DNA of 64,000 nucleotides, taken from contig NZ_CP032674.1 in the NCBI RefSeq assembly GCF_021730305.1, positions 4,077,001-4,141,000 of the forward strand, read 5' to 3'. A program made the translations under genes and the position numbers. This stretch comes from Xanthobacter sp. YC-JY1 (GTDB lineage Bacteria > Pseudomonadota > Alphaproteobacteria > Rhizobiales > Xanthobacteraceae). This document shows, one piece after another, positions 37,145 to 44,876 of the stretch (the first letter of the stretch is position 1; the number at the start of each line of letters is the position of its first letter). The notes beneath the pieces are model-generated. The model was not told the origin of the DNA. It saw nothing but the letters and a program-made list of their open reading frames with translations, and made no database searches.

Positions 37145-38002
37145 ATGGCCTTCTCTTTGCCCCCGGGCCTCGATGCCCGGCTGACCCCGGCCCGCGCCGA
37201 CCTCGCCGCCACGAGCCTCAAGGGGCTGGTGGACGTGCCCCGCTTCGTGGACGGCGAGATGCGGCGCGTGGCCGTGCCCGTCGCGCCCCTGCGCCGCCGC
37301 CCTTCCAGCGACGCCCCGCTTGAAACCGAGGCACTGTTCGGCGAGCGGGTGCGCCTGTTCGAGGAAGATGCGGAAGGCTGGGCCTGGGTGCAGCTGGAGG
37401 CGGACAATTACGTGGGCTACATGCCCGCCGAAGCCCTTGCCCCGGAGGGTTCCGCGCCCGCCCACAAGGTGTCCGCGCTGCGGACCTTCCGGTTTCCGGG
37501 GCCGGATATCAAGCTGCCGCCCCGCGACGCGCTGGTGTTCGGCAGCCGCGTGGTGGTGCGCTCCATCTCGGGTGGCTTCGCCCTGACGACGGACGGCTGC
37601 CTGCCGGCCGTCCATGTGGTGCCCGCGGACGAGCGCGAGGGCGATTTCGTCGCCGTCGCCGCCCGCTTCCTCGGCGTGCCCTACCTGTGGGGCGGGCGCT
37701 CCAGCCTCGGCATCGACTGCTCGGGACTGGTGCAGACCGCTCTCGCCGCCACCGGCGTCCGCGCGCCGCGCGACAGCGACATGCAGGAAAAGGCCATCGG
37801 CACGGCGATCCCGCTCAATGCGCCCGTCAAGCGCGGCGACCTCCTGTTCTGGCCGGGACACGTGGGCATCGCCGAGGATGGCGAGACGCTGCTCCATGCG
37901 AACGCCTTCCACATGGCGGTGGCGCGCGAGCCGCTCGCCGGTGCGCTGGAGCGCATCAAGGCCGCGGGGCTCAACCTCAGGACCATCCGCCGGCCGGGCT
38001 AA
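37145..38002 (+). CDS. NlpC/P60 family endopeptidase with SH3-like domains
   Basis: A 285-residue cysteine peptidase that likely cuts murein peptides. Residues 30-140 form bacterial SH3-like repeats (RRRPSSDAPLETEALFGERV; EGWAWVQLEADNYVGYMPAE). The C-terminal NlpC/P60 domain has the Cys in SLGIDCSGLVQTAL, the His in FWPGHVGIAED and a second polar residue in LLHANAFHM. No signal peptide is evident, fitting peptide recycling with the neighbouring aminopeptidase. It converges on the GGDEF gene. Confidence 0.92.
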   Translation: MAFSLPPGLDARLTPARADLAATSLKGLVDVPRFVDGEMRRVAVPVAPLRRRPSSDAPLETEALFGERVRLFEEDAEGWAWVQLEADNYVGYMPAEALAPEGSAPAHKVSALRTFRFPGPDIKLPPRDALVFGSRVVVRSISGGFALTTDGCLPAVHVVPADEREGDFVAVAARFLGVPYLWGGRSSLGIDCSGLVQTALAATGVRAPRDSDMQEKAIGTAIPLNAPVKRGDLLFWPGHVGIAEDGETLLHANAFHMAVAREPLAGALERIKAAGLNLRTIRRPG

Positions 38003-38029
38003 AGGGCTCCCACGTCCGCCATCCGCGCG

Positions 38030-39658
38030 TCAGCTGTGGGCGATCACCCGGTCGCGGCCGGCGCGCTTCGCCTCATAGAGCGCGGCATCAGCCGCGGCGA
38101 TGAGGGCGTCCGGGCTGCCCTCCGCCGTCGGCACCACCGAGGCGACACCGAAGCTCGCCGTCACCCGACGGCGCGGCGCGGCGGGATGCTCGAGGGCGAT
38201 TTCGGCGAGGAGGCGCCGCACGTCCTCCGCGAAGGCGACGCCGGCGCCAACGTCGGCGCCCGACATGAGCACCACGAATTCCTCGCCGCCATAGCGCGCC
38301 ACAAGATTGGAGGTGCCGGCCGCCGCCGCCGCCAGCATCCGCGCGACCGCCCTCAGCGCCTCGTCTCCCTGGAGGTGGCCGCGTGTGTCGTTGAAGGCCT
38401 TGAAGTGGTCGACGTCCAGCATCACCAGCGTGAGCGGCACACCCTCGCCACGCGCCCGCACCCAGTCCTGCGAGAACTGCACGTCGAAGGTTCGGCGGTT
38501 GGCGAGGCCGGTGAGCCCATCGGTCCGCGCCAGCGAGGCGAGGCGCCCGTTCATGGTCCGCAGCTCGTTGTTGCGCTGGGAGAGGCGCCGCGCCATCTCG
38601 TTGAAGGCGTTGACCAGAGGCGAGAATTCCGCGACGCCCATGTCGTTCACATGGTCGGCCTCGCCGCGCCCCACCGCCGCGACGGCCCGCGTGAGGCGGG
38701 CGATGGGCGCGATCACGATCCGCTCCTCGGCAACCCAGGCGAGCAGCAGGAAGCAGGCCAGCGCGATGAAATAGGCCAGCGCCGTCGAGCGCACCTTGCT
38801 GTCGATGGGGCCGACCGCCTTGGCGGTCTCGATGCCCACGGCGATACTGATGGGCAGGTGGCCGAAGCCCTCGAAGGCGAAGATGCGCTCCTTCCCGTCA
38901 TAGTCCGGCACCCGGACGATGCCGGACTCCTCCGCCGCCACCGCGCGTGTGAGCGGATGATCGGGAAAGCTGTGCTCCACGATGTCCGGCATCGTGGGAT
39001 AGCGCACGAGCACCGTGCCGTTCTCGCCGATGAGATCCACCACCACACCGAGTTCCACGGCGGTGCCTGCCGCGGTGCGAGACAGCCATTGCAGATCCAT
39101 CACCACGCCGACCACGGCGCGCAGCGCACCGCGGGGACCGTGTTCGGCCCGCAGCAGGAACACCGAGTTGCGCCCGCTGACCCGCGAGACGAACATCTCG
39201 GTCATCACCATACCGTCGGTCGCGACAGCATCGCGGAAATAATCCCGCTCGGAAATGTTCACGCCGAGCGCGAGGGGCGCGTGGGCACAGCGCACCAGTC
39301 CGGCCGCATCCGCAATGAAGGCGCCCTGGATGCCGGCCACCTCATCGGCGAGCCGGGACAGCTGACGATTGCAGGCGGCGGGATCCTCCAGCAGGCGGTC
39401 CGCCATGCGGGAGAGCACGTCGAGCGCGGTCAATGACCGCGAGATGCCTTCCATCTGGGCGAGCTTGGCGCTGCGGGCGAAGTTGCGCACATCCTCCTCG
39501 AGGGCGGAGACCTGCTCCTGCCGCTCGGCCACGAGTGCAAGCATCCGTTCCACCGACAGGGGCACGGCCACGAGGCAGACCAGGAACAGGACGCGCAGGC
39601 GCAGGCTCGAACGCCGCCCGCGCGCGGCCGCGCCGTCTCCCCCGTTACGCTCGACCAT
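38030..39658 (-). CDS. membrane sensor diguanylate cyclase (GGDEF)
   Basis: A 542-residue sensor. One membrane helix near residues 25-45 is followed by a periplasmic dCache-type domain (about 50-280), a second helix (LAYFIALACFLLLAW), a HAMP-like segment (ERIVIAPIARLTRAVAAVGR) and a GGDEF domain whose active site reads YGGEEFVVL. The RxxD inhibitory site five residues before GGEEF is not present (GTSN instead), so feedback inhibition by c-di-GMP is unlikely. It should make c-di-GMP in response to a periplasmic ligand. Confidence 0.92.
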   Translation of the reverse strand: MVERNGGDGAAARGRRSSLRLRVLFLVCLVAVPLSVERMLALVAERQEQVSALEEDVRNFARSAKLAQMEGISRSLTALDVLSRMADRLLEDPAACNRQLSRLADEVAGIQGAFIADAAGLVRCAHAPLALGVNISERDYFRDAVATDGMVMTEMFVSRVSGRNSVFLLRAEHGPRGALRAVVGVVMDLQWLSRTAAGTAVELGVVVDLIGENGTVLVRYPTMPDIVEHSFPDHPLTRAVAAEESGIVRVPDYDGKERIFAFEGFGHLPISIAVGIETAKAVGPIDSKVRSTALAYFIALACFLLLAWVAEERIVIAPIARLTRAVAAVGRGEADHVNDMGVAEFSPLVNAFNEMARRLSQRNNELRTMNGRLASLARTDGLTGLANRRTFDVQFSQDWVRARGEGVPLTLVMLDVDHFKAFNDTRGHLQGDEALRAVARMLAAAAAGTSNLVARYGGEEFVVLMSGADVGAGVAFAEDVRRLLAEIALEHPAAPRRRVTASFGVASVVPTAEGSPDALIAAADAALYEAKRAGRDRVIAHS

Positions 39659-39794
39659 CCCGGCCAGCCCCCCTGCCGCTCGTGAGCTTCAGCCGAGCCG
39701 CATCCTCCTTCTACCTGCTTCTTGATTGGAAAGGGAGATCGGTTCATGTCCTCGTCGGCGGGCGCAGAGCCCGGGCAAAGGCGGGAGCAGCAGC

Positions 39795-40493
39795 ATGAAC
39801 GACGGCGGAATGGCGCCCGGAAGTGCGGCACAGCTGGCGGCTGTGCGGCGCGACATTGCCGAAAGCTGCGCGGAATCCGGCCGTTCGACCGATGAGGTGA
39901 CGCTGGTCGCCGTCTCCAAGACTTTCCCGGCCGAGGACATCCTTCCCGTGCTCCAGGCCGGCCAGAGGGTGTTCGGCGAGAACCGGGTGCAGGAGGCACG
40001 CGACAAATGGCCCGGCCTCAGGCAGCGCTACCCTGATGTGGAGCTTCACCTGATCGGCCCGCTCCAGTCCAACAAAGCGCGGGAGGCGGTGGCCCTGTTC
40101 GACGTAGTCCACACGGTCGACCGGCCGAAGATCGCCGCCGCCTTGGCCGAGGAGATGGCCCGGCAGGAGCGCCGGCCGCGGCTCTTCGTGCAGATCAACA
40201 CCGGTGCCGAACCGCAGAAGGCGGGCGTGCTGCCCGAGGAGGCCGACGCCTTCATCGCCCAGTGCCGGGATATCCACAGGCTGGAGATCGCCGGCCTCAT
40301 GTGCATTCCACCGGCCGAGGACGTGCCGGATCCGCACTTCGCCTTGCTCGCTGAAATCGCCGCCCGCAATGGCCTTTCAGGCCTTTCCATGGGCATGAGC
40401 GCCGACTTTTCCGCCGCCATCCGCCAGGGCGCCACACACGTGCGCATCGGCAGCGCCATCTTCGGCCACCGCCCGAGCCCGAAGGAGGCTTGA
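39795..40493 (+). CDS. YggS/PLPBP family pyridoxal phosphate-binding protein
   Basis: A 232-residue single-domain protein of the YggS (PLP homeostasis) family. The PLP lysine is K42 in LVAVSKTFP. Other family marks are FGENRVQEARDKW, HLIGPLQSNKAREA and the late GLSMGMSADFSAAI plus VRIGSAIFG. An in-frame ATG at 39726 is possible but adds 23 non-conserved residues; the ATG at 39795 is preferred. It is the last chromosomal protein gene before the tRNA and prophage. Confidence 0.93.
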   Translation: MNDGGMAPGSAAQLAAVRRDIAESCAESGRSTDEVTLVAVSKTFPAEDILPVLQAGQRVFGENRVQEARDKWPGLRQRYPDVELHLIGPLQSNKAREAVALFDVVHTVDRPKIAAALAEEMARQERRPRLFVQINTGAEPQKAGVLPEEADAFIAQCRDIHRLEIAGLMCIPPAEDVPDPHFALLAEIAARNGLSGLSMGMSADFSAAIRQGATHVRIGSAIFGHRPSPKEA

Positions 40494-40537
40494 AGTCCCC
40501 CGCATTCGCCGCTATAGAGCCCTCCTCCTCGCGAGAT

Positions 40538-40613
40538 GCTCCCATCGTCTAGCGGTCTAGGACGTCGCCCTCTCACGGCGAAAACAGGGGTTCGAGTCCC
40601 CTTGGGAGCGCCA
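40538..40613 (+). tRNA. tRNA-Glu (anticodon CTC)
   Basis: A 76-nt cloverleaf. The acceptor stem is GCTCCCA with TGGGAGC, the anticodon loop CTCTCAC sits between TCGCC and GGCGA, the T arm reads CAGGGGTTCGAGTCCCCTT, and CCA is encoded. The anticodon CTC reads GAG (Glu). Its 3' end borders the prophage integrase, so it is the likely attachment site. Confidence 0.95.
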
Positions 40614-40643
40614 AAGCGCAATAAAATCAATAGCTTATGACCG

Positions 40644-40677
40644 GGTTAGCCAACTCGGTTAGCCAGTGGGTTAGCCA
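40644..40677. repeat. three tandem GGTTAGCCA repeats between tRNA and integrase
   Basis: GGTTAGCCA occurs at 40644, 40657 and 40669 (spacing 13 and 12 bp); the last copy overlaps the 3' end of the integrase gene. Helically phased short repeats beside an att site are the usual form of arm-type binding sites for integrase or excisionase. This assignment is inferred from position and spacing. Confidence 0.6.
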
Positions 40678-41765
40678 CCCCGTTTCTTGCCCCCCGACAC
40701 CAGCTTGACCACGGCGCGCATGCCGTCGCGCGCGAGGTGCTCCTGCTCGGCCTCGCGCGAGTAGAGTTCGGCGTGTTGAATGTCCGTATGGCCGAGGGTG
40801 TCCATGATCTGGCGCGTGGTAGCGCCGCCTTCCGCCAGCATCTTGCCGAGCGTCTTGCGCAGGCCGTGCAGCGTGTAGCCCGGCGGCAGGCCGGCGGACT
40901 TGGCCCAGTCGGCCATGCGGCCGGTGAGCGACTTGGCCGAAAAGGGCTCGCCGAAAGCTGTCTTGAGGATGGTCGGGCCGGACAGGTCCGTGGCATCCAG
41001 CACCTCGCGCAGCATGGGCGTGATGTCGAGCACCAGAGGGCGCCCCGTCTTGCCCTGCACCAGGCGGATGCTGTCGCCCTCGATGGCGCCCGGCGTGAGC
41101 GACACGACGTCTCCCCGCCGGTTGCCCAGCCAGAGGGCCAGCGCATAGGCGAGGCGGGGCGTGGTACCGATGGGCCAGCGCGTCTCGAACTGCTGGCGGG
41201 CGGCATCGGGCCACGCCTTCCAGCCCACATAGTCCGGCCTATGCTTGAGCTTGTAGGACGGATCGGTGTCGATCCACTCTTCATCAAGCGCCACGAGGAT
41301 CATGCGGCGGATCACCACCAGCAGGTGACGCGCCGCGTGGGGGCGGTCGGCCATTTCGGCGATGATGCCTTTCAGGTGGCGCCGACGAAGATCGGACACC
41401 AGCACGTCGCCCCACAGCAGATCGGCCTCTTTCGAAACCTTGCTGGCTAGGAAGAGTTCGGCGATGCGGGATTGCCGCTCCTTCGTCTCCGTCTCAAGCC
41501 GGGACCACTCCGGGAGGCTCTTCGGCACCATTTTCCAAGCCGCCCGCAGCGAGCGGGGAATGGCGGCAGAAGGCAGTCGGGTGACGGCCCCCTTCGGCTT
41601 GGCCGGCGCCGGGCGCCCTTCGACGGCAGCGAGATAAGCGGCCTCGAACGCAGCATCCCCGGGCTCGCCGGGCAACTGGATCGTCTTGCCGCCGCGGCGG
41701 AAGCGCCAGCGGGTGCGGCCGTGGCGATCCTTGTACGGGCCGGCGTTTGGGTGGCGCTCGCTCAT
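40671..41765 (-). CDS. int: tyrosine recombinase (prophage integrase)
   Basis: A 364-residue phage integrase. The catalytic set is complete: R216 in LWLGNRRGDVVSL, H300 and R303 in LHGLRKTL, H326 in LGHTDIQ and the nucleophile Y335 in AELYSREA. The N-terminal part (residues 1-60) resembles an arm-binding domain. The gene ends 58 bp from the tRNA-Glu, which it presumably uses as its attachment site, and is the last gene of the leftward early operon. Confidence 0.95.
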   Translation of the reverse strand: MSERHPNAGPYKDRHGRTRWRFRRGGKTIQLPGEPGDAAFEAAYLAAVEGRPAPAKPKGAVTRLPSAAIPRSLRAAWKMVPKSLPEWSRLETETKERQSRIAELFLASKVSKEADLLWGDVLVSDLRRRHLKGIIAEMADRPHAARHLLVVIRRMILVALDEEWIDTDPSYKLKHRPDYVGWKAWPDAARQQFETRWPIGTTPRLAYALALWLGNRRGDVVSLTPGAIEGDSIRLVQGKTGRPLVLDITPMLREVLDATDLSGPTILKTAFGEPFSAKSLTGRMADWAKSAGLPPGYTLHGLRKTLGKMLAEGGATTRQIMDTLGHTDIQHAELYSREAEQEHLARDGMRAVVKLVSGGKKRGG

Positions 41766-41774
41766 GCCGCAACG

Positions 41775-42023
41775 CTACCGCGCAGCGCGACGGCCCTGCA
41801 AGGCTTCGTCGATGGCGTTGGGTCGGTGGTTGTCCAGCTCGGAGAAGTGCATGTCGAGCTGCACCCGGTCCCATATGACGCGGCCGTCCACGCGCTTGCC
41901 GCGTGGCATGCGGCCGTCGCGCACCATCTCGTCGAATTTGGTGGTGCCGACGCCGATGTAATAGGCCGCCTCCTCGCGGTTGAGGCCGCGCGGCGTCCAT
42001 GGGATCGCTTCATGCCGGGGCAT
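41775..42023 (-). CDS. AlpA/excisionase-like small DNA-binding protein
   Basis: An 82-residue protein with a winged/AlpA-type helix-turn-helix: GLNREEAAYYIGVGTTKFDE then a basic DGRMPRGKRVDGRVIWDR segment. It is next to the integrase with a 9-bp gap and probably acts as recombination directionality factor or regulator of int. The ATG at 42023 is used because the frame upstream is antisense to the next gene. It overlaps the upstream gene by 14 bp. Confidence 0.8.
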   Translation of the reverse strand: MPRHEAIPWTPRGLNREEAAYYIGVGTTKFDEMVRDGRMPRGKRVDGRVIWDRVQLDMHFSELDNHRPNAIDEALQGRRAAR

Positions 42024-42312
42024 CGTTGTCTCCCACGAGCACCGCGTCCAGCGCGGCCACCACCTGCGCCCACTCATCGACGATAGCGGCCTCGTCTTCC
42101 TCCATGGTGTGGGGATCTAGATGCCCGTCCAAGTCGGTGACGCAGAAGTCCTGCAGCAGTCGGAGCCGTTCGGCCTCGGCCGCTTGACGGGCGCGCCACG
42201 CGGCTGCGGCGATATCCTCGATGCGTGTGAGCAGGAGCATGCGCGCGGCGCTGGTCTCGCCGGCGGCCTCGTATTCGGTGACGATGGAAAAGGCGCGATC
42301 GAAGGGGGTCAT
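42010..42312 (-). CDS. hypothetical phage protein
   Basis: A 100-residue mostly helical, acidic protein (MTPFDRAFSIVTEYEAAGET, LQDFCVTDLDGHLDPHTMEE). No family is recognised. Its ATG overlaps the stop of the Gp37/Gp68 gene (ATGA), and its end overlaps the AlpA-like gene, so it belongs to the same translationally coupled operon. Confidence 0.7.
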   Translation of the reverse strand: MTPFDRAFSIVTEYEAAGETSAARMLLLTRIEDIAAAAWRARQAAEAERLRLLQDFCVTDLDGHLDPHTMEEDEAAIVDEWAQVVAALDAVLVGDNDAPA

Positions 42313-43283
42313 GGGGCCCTCCGGGGGAGATCGTTGTGCTCGCGGCCATCGAGGAGGCGGCCGGCGCGGGCCTTGCCGACGCGTCGCATCACGTGGAAGC
42401 GCTCGCCGTGGAAGCCCCGTCCGCCGGCGAGGTTCAGCCAGGCGATGTCGGGCTTGCTGTCATCGAACTTGCGGGCGTAGCCGGCCCGCCAGTCCGGATC
42501 TTCATTGTCCCGGTCGACGGCGACTTCCCACGCGCCCCACTGCTTGAAGAAGTAGGGGATGCCGTGCGCGGCGCAGAAGTCGCGGGCGGCGCGATGCCAA
42601 TCGGGGTGCGTCGGCCGCGCTCTCGGGCCGCTCTCGCCGCCGGAGATGAGGCCGGAGAGGAACTCCCAGCCGGTCCAGTCCACCGGGCCGAGGGCGGGCT
42701 CATAGCTGACGAAGGTGCGCCAGCCGAGCTCGGCGAGGCTGCGCAGGTCGCGCCGGCGCTCATCGGCCCGACGCTGGTCCTCCACCGAAACACCAATCAG
42801 CACGTTGGGTAAGGGCCACCCATGGACTTCGCGCGCGCCACCGCTGAAACTGTACCAATTGGCATAGATTTGCGCGAGCAAGTCCGGCTGCCGAATAAAT
42901 CTGCGCATGCGGTCGTTGCGCTTGGTGAGGATCTGGAAGTCGTGCTGGTGCGCGATGGCCATCACCGTGAACACGTGGAGGATGTCTTCAACCCGCACCG
43001 CCGGGTGGAACAGGTCCGACATGGAATTCACGAAGATGGAGCGCGGCTTCTTCCAGTCCAGCGGCTTGAACAGCGCCGGGCGGTGCAGGGAGACCTTGCC
43101 CGTCCATACGGGCCCGGCGGCGCTGGGCTTGGTGGTGCCTGCATAGGCGGCCTGCCCCATGGCCTCGAGGCGCGCCGCCATGCGCATGGCATAGCAATTC
43201 GTGCAGCCGGGCGAGACGAGCGAGCAGCCGACGATGGGATTCCACGTGGCGTCGGTCCACTCGATGGCGGATTTGTCAGCCAT
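42309..43283 (-). CDS. phage Gp37/Gp68 family protein (DUF5131)
   Basis: A 324-residue protein with the family start KSAIEWTDATWNPIVGCSLV and the cysteine triad CSLVSPGCTNCYA (C-x6-C-x2-C). Other conserved parts are KPRSIFVNSMSDLFHPAV, IGVSVEDQRRAD and FVSYEPALGPVD. The triad and the barrel-like pattern suggest an iron-sulfur or zinc enzyme related to radical-SAM proteins, but no reaction has been assigned that I know of. It is common in phages and mobile elements. The start is ATG 43283, set by an 8-bp overlap with the upstream stop. Confidence 0.88.
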   Translation of the reverse strand: MADKSAIEWTDATWNPIVGCSLVSPGCTNCYAMRMAARLEAMGQAAYAGTTKPSAAGPVWTGKVSLHRPALFKPLDWKKPRSIFVNSMSDLFHPAVRVEDILHVFTVMAIAHQHDFQILTKRNDRMRRFIRQPDLLAQIYANWYSFSGGAREVHGWPLPNVLIGVSVEDQRRADERRRDLRSLAELGWRTFVSYEPALGPVDWTGWEFLSGLISGGESGPRARPTHPDWHRAARDFCAAHGIPYFFKQWGAWEVAVDRDNEDPDWRAGYARKFDDSKPDIAWLNLAGGRGFHGERFHVMRRVGKARAGRLLDGREHNDLPRRAP

Positions 43284-43497
43284 GGGTGCTTCCCTCGGGC
43301 CGGGCAGCGCAGGTGACAATGCGGCGCTGGCACTGGAAGCCGTCGCGCCATTCCCATGGGGTGGCGGCGGCCTTGCCTTCAGCGACGAGGGCGTCCACGT
43401 CGGCGATCTCCTGCGGGTCCGCCCATTCTTCCTGAATGAGCCGCCGCCCCGCCGCGAGCCCGGCTTCCATCTCGGATCTGGTCATAAGATCACCCAT
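43276..43497 (-). CDS. hypothetical small phage protein
   Basis: A 73-residue soluble protein starting MGDLMTRSEMEAGLAAGRRL, with one Trp-rich part (EEWADPQEIADVDALVAEGK; ATPWEWRDGFQCQRR). No domain is recognised. Its stop region CATGGCTGA contains the ATG of the following gene, and its own ATG sits in the CATGGGTGA stop of the preceding gene. The C-terminal AARPEGSTHG resembles the end of its upstream neighbour (AARPEGGAHG), pointing to duplication of the junction. Confidence 0.7.
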   Translation of the reverse strand: MGDLMTRSEMEAGLAAGRRLIQEEWADPQEIADVDALVAEGKAAATPWEWRDGFQCQRRIVTCAARPEGSTHG

Positions 43498-43672
43498 GGG
43501 CGCCTCCCTCGGGTCGGGCGGCGCGGATGATCTCGGCACGCGTGGCGCGCTCGCCGGCGAGGAAGCCGGCCTGGAATTGCTTCTCCAGATCGCCCACGGC
43601 CTCGATGCGGCCGACCGCGTAGCCGACAAGGAAGGAGAGGACCATCAAGCCGATGGTGACGGGGTCTGTCAT
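43490..43672 (-). CDS. hypothetical small membrane protein
   Basis: A 60-residue protein with one N-terminal hydrophobic helix (TIGLMVLSFLVGYAVGRIE) and a charged tail ending RAARPEGGAHG. The ATG overlaps the stop of the upstream 48-residue membrane protein (ATGA). It could be a small membrane accessory protein; there is no evidence for holin function in this early operon. Confidence 0.7.
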   Translation of the reverse strand: MTDPVTIGLMVLSFLVGYAVGRIEAVGDLEKQFQAGFLAGERATRAEIIRAARPEGGAHG

Positions 43673-43815
43673 GGCAGCACCATGGCGCCGGCGATCTCGG
43701 CGACGGCGGTCCAGATGCCGAGGGCGGCCACGATGAAGACGCCCGCCGCGCTGGTCAGGAGGGCGATGGCGCAGAGCTTCCACAGCCCGGTGATGATGAT
43801 GTCTAAGTCGCCCAT
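43669..43815 (-). CDS. hypothetical 48-residue membrane protein
   Basis: A very small protein starting MGDLDIIITGLWKLCAIALL and ending EIAGAMVLP. Almost its whole length is one or two hydrophobic segments. Its stop overlaps the next ATG (ATGA), which is the best evidence that it is translated. It lies 8 bp downstream of ssb. Function unknown. Confidence 0.65.
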   Translation of the reverse strand: MGDLDIIITGLWKLCAIALLTSAAGVFIVAALGIWTAVAEIAGAMVLP

Positions 43816-43823
43816 GGCGCGCC

Positions 43824-44249
43824 TCACCCGAACGGGATTTCATCGTCGGGGCCGGCCGGAGCGGCCCCGTAGCTGCCTTCGTCGGGAGCGGGCGCGCGCT
43901 CGGTGGAATCGAGGAGGGTCAGCTCGCCACGGAAGGGCTTGAGGACCACCTCGGTGACATAGCGGTCTATGCCCGCTTTGTCGGTCCACTTGCGGGTGGC
44001 GTTCTTGCCCTCGACGTAGACCTTCGAGCCCTTCTTGAGGAACTTCTCGACCACCTCCACCAGGCGATCGTTGTAGACGACCACCTGGTGCCACTCGGTT
44101 TCCTCCCGGCGCTCGCCGGTGGCCTTGTCGCGCCAGCTCTCGGAGGTGGCGACAGAGAAGCTGGCGATGCGACCGCCGGCCTGGGTGCGGGCTATCCTCG
44201 GGTCTTTGCCGAGGTGGCCCACGAGGATCACTTTGTTGACGCCGGCCAT
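43824..44249 (-). CDS. ssb: single-stranded DNA-binding protein
   Basis: A 141-residue phage SSB. The OB-fold starts [20 protein letters not shown] and includes [18 protein letters not shown] and [20 protein letters not shown]. The acidic tail ends DDEIPFG, close to the DDDIPF tip that recruits replication and repair proteins, with one extra Gly. It coats single-stranded DNA during phage replication or recombination. It lies in the early operon between DUF1643 and small membrane genes. Confidence 0.95.
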   Translation of the reverse strand: MAGVNKVILVGHLGKDPRIARTQAGGRIASFSVATSESWRDKATGERREETEWHQVVVYNDRLVEVVEKFLKKGSKVYVEGKNATRKWTDKAGIDRYVTEVVLKPFRGELTLLDSTERAPAPDEGSYGAAPAGPDDEIPFG

Positions 44250-44252
44250 GGG

Positions 44253-44873
44253 TCAGGCCTCCTGAAGATAGGGTTGGTGGCGGCTGCGACCGGCAGGGCG
44301 AAACTCCACAAGGGCGGCATCGCCTTTGACGTACAGCGGATGTTTCGGGTGGCCGGCCTTTGTCAGGCCGAGGGCAAAGCGCAAGCGGCTTCCAAGCCAG
44401 CCGAGCGCCGTCTCGTCCTGGCCGAGGTGGGCACCGTGGGCGCCCCAAGCGCAGACGATTGTCCCGAGGGTCCGGCTTGGGGACAGCACGCTCTGGAATG
44501 CGCGGCTGTTGTGCTCGCCGACAGGATCTTGATCGTGGGTGAGCGCCAGCAATTGCCTGGGCTCCGTTGCCCGATAAGCAAAGAGGTTGAGCACCTCCAG
44601 CCGGTCAAACCCCCACGCCCTCGCAAACCCGACACAGCGGCGGATCGTCGGATCATCCTGCTCGCCATCCGCTGTAGAGGGGTTAAGCATGATGAACACA
44701 CAACACTTCGGCTCGCCCAGCTGGTGGCCCGCGCCGTCAACGACTGGTGTCCCGTCGTCGTTGGTCCACATATCCCACTGCGCTGGCGCAGGGTGGTTCC
44801 GCCACTCGCGCCACAAGCGATAGCGATAGGTTCCACAAGGGGAGACTTCGGCGCCGGCGCTGATGTACTCCAT
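44253..44873 (-). CDS. DUF1643 family protein
   Basis: A 206-residue protein of the DUF1643 family: CVFIMLNPSTADGEQDDPTI, RRCVGFARAWGFDRLEVLNL, FAYRATEPRQL and a late VCAWGAHGA segment. The family is frequent in phages and genomic islands; its function is unknown. The conserved Asn-Pro-Ser-Thr-Ala-Asp and Trp-Gly motifs suggest a nucleotide- or base-handling enzyme, but this is only a guess. It lies 3 bp downstream of the sliding-clamp gene. Confidence 0.88.
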   Translation of the reverse strand: MEYISAGAEVSPCGTYRYRLWREWRNHPAPAQWDMWTNDDGTPVVDGAGHQLGEPKCCVFIMLNPSTADGEQDDPTIRRCVGFARAWGFDRLEVLNLFAYRATEPRQLLALTHDQDPVGEHNSRAFQSVLSPSRTLGTIVCAWGAHGAHLGQDETALGWLGSRLRFALGLTKAGHPKHPLYVKGDAALVEFRPAGRSRHQPYLQEA

Positions 44874-44876
44874 CGT

